Shown piece after piece: positions 55,308-55,330 of a stretch of DNA of 55,330 nt. The notes beneath the pieces were generated by a model that was not told the DNA's origin, did not search any database, and was given only the letters and a program-made list of their open reading frames with translations. Position numbers and translations under genes: made by a program. The stretch lies in IMG/VR virus record IMGVR_UViG_3300023179_001998, positions 1 through 55,330 of that record; one strand, given 5' to 3'. Position 1 is the stretch's first letter. Every line of letters begins with the position of its first letter. The stretch comes from a virus.

Positions 55308-55330
55308 ATGGCTTCATCTTGCTCACCAAT
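55308..55330 (+). CDS. Start of the next baseplate gene (partial)
   Basis: ATG at 55308-55310 opens a frame MASSCSP that runs off the window. It follows the gp7-like stop by 13 nt, where gp8 is expected in the T4 order 6-7-8. The ribosome binding site is weak (GATAGAG). Too little is visible to name it. Confidence 0.35.

Noticed and set aside
1-55330. tRNA genes, CRISPR arrays, insertion sequences, homing endonucleases, introns
   Set aside because: Looked for by eye; no cloverleaf, spaced repeat array, transposase or GIY-YIG/HNH motif was seen. A tRNA search program should confirm.

Overview
The window is a piece of a T4-like contractile-tailed phage (myovirus) genome. The evidence is a near-complete T4 morphogenesis set in T4-superfamily order: the leftward run 13-14-15-16-17-18-19-20-core-21-22-23, a baseplate set 54, 26, 48, 53, 27-like, 5, PAAR, 25, 6, 7-like, and the T4 recombination and late-transcription genes uvsW, uvsY, 46, 47, 55, 33, 59 and 32. 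Collagen-like tail fibres, short gp33, FmdB zinc-ribbon and Sm-like proteins point to the cyanophage/exo-T-even side of the superfamily rather than to the coliphages. The host cannot be read from the sequence. No tRNA, integrase, transposase or CRISPR array is visible, and no stretch over 300 bases lacks a gene.

Layout. 1-3.6 kb (minus strand): gp46 (3' end outside the window), a 37-residue membrane protein, an HExxH protein, a CPYC membrane protein, a P-loop kinase and a cysteine-rich protein. 3.6-8.6 kb: one plus-strand gene, then leftward gp47, late sigma gp55, two Sm-like proteins, UvsW and UvsY. 8.7-24 kb (leftward): two tube-like proteins, then the head, packaging, neck, sheath and tube genes. 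24-31 kb (leftward): tail-fibre-associated genes, a collagen/tail-collar fibre, a glycosyltransferase and a conserved 377-residue protein. 31-35.2 kb (plus strand): an early block ending in exonuclease, gp33, gp59 and gp32. 35.2-41.6 kb (minus strand): tape measure, a tail assembly chaperone pair, gp54, a gp2-like protein and gp4. 41.7-55.3 kb (plus strand): baseplate operon.

Regulation is unusually legible. Near-consensus sigma70-type promoters serve early and recombination genes. A late-promoter motif (TATAAATA, CTAAATA or CATAAATA) sits before most structural operons, fitting the gp55/gp33 pair encoded here. Promoters are packed tightly against start codons: four sigma70-type promoters end only 6-8 nt before an ATG with no Shine-Dalgarno, and a late promoter does the same for one tube-like gene, so several mRNAs are predicted to be leaderless.

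The main points for a second look are: (1) predicted leaderless early/recombination mRNAs; (2) a T_TTT_TTT slippery heptamer at the end of gp26 that would fuse it to the next frame just before the tape measure, as in the G/GT chaperones of other tailed phages; (3) gp4 with a conserved N-terminus but no ATG/GTG/TTG, and an AUC at ideal distance from AGGAG; (4) a frameshift inside gp6; (5) GC-rich segments encoding PTG/GAPA-type linkers in four unrelated genes; (6) a divergent promoter pair whose -35 boxes form a palindrome.
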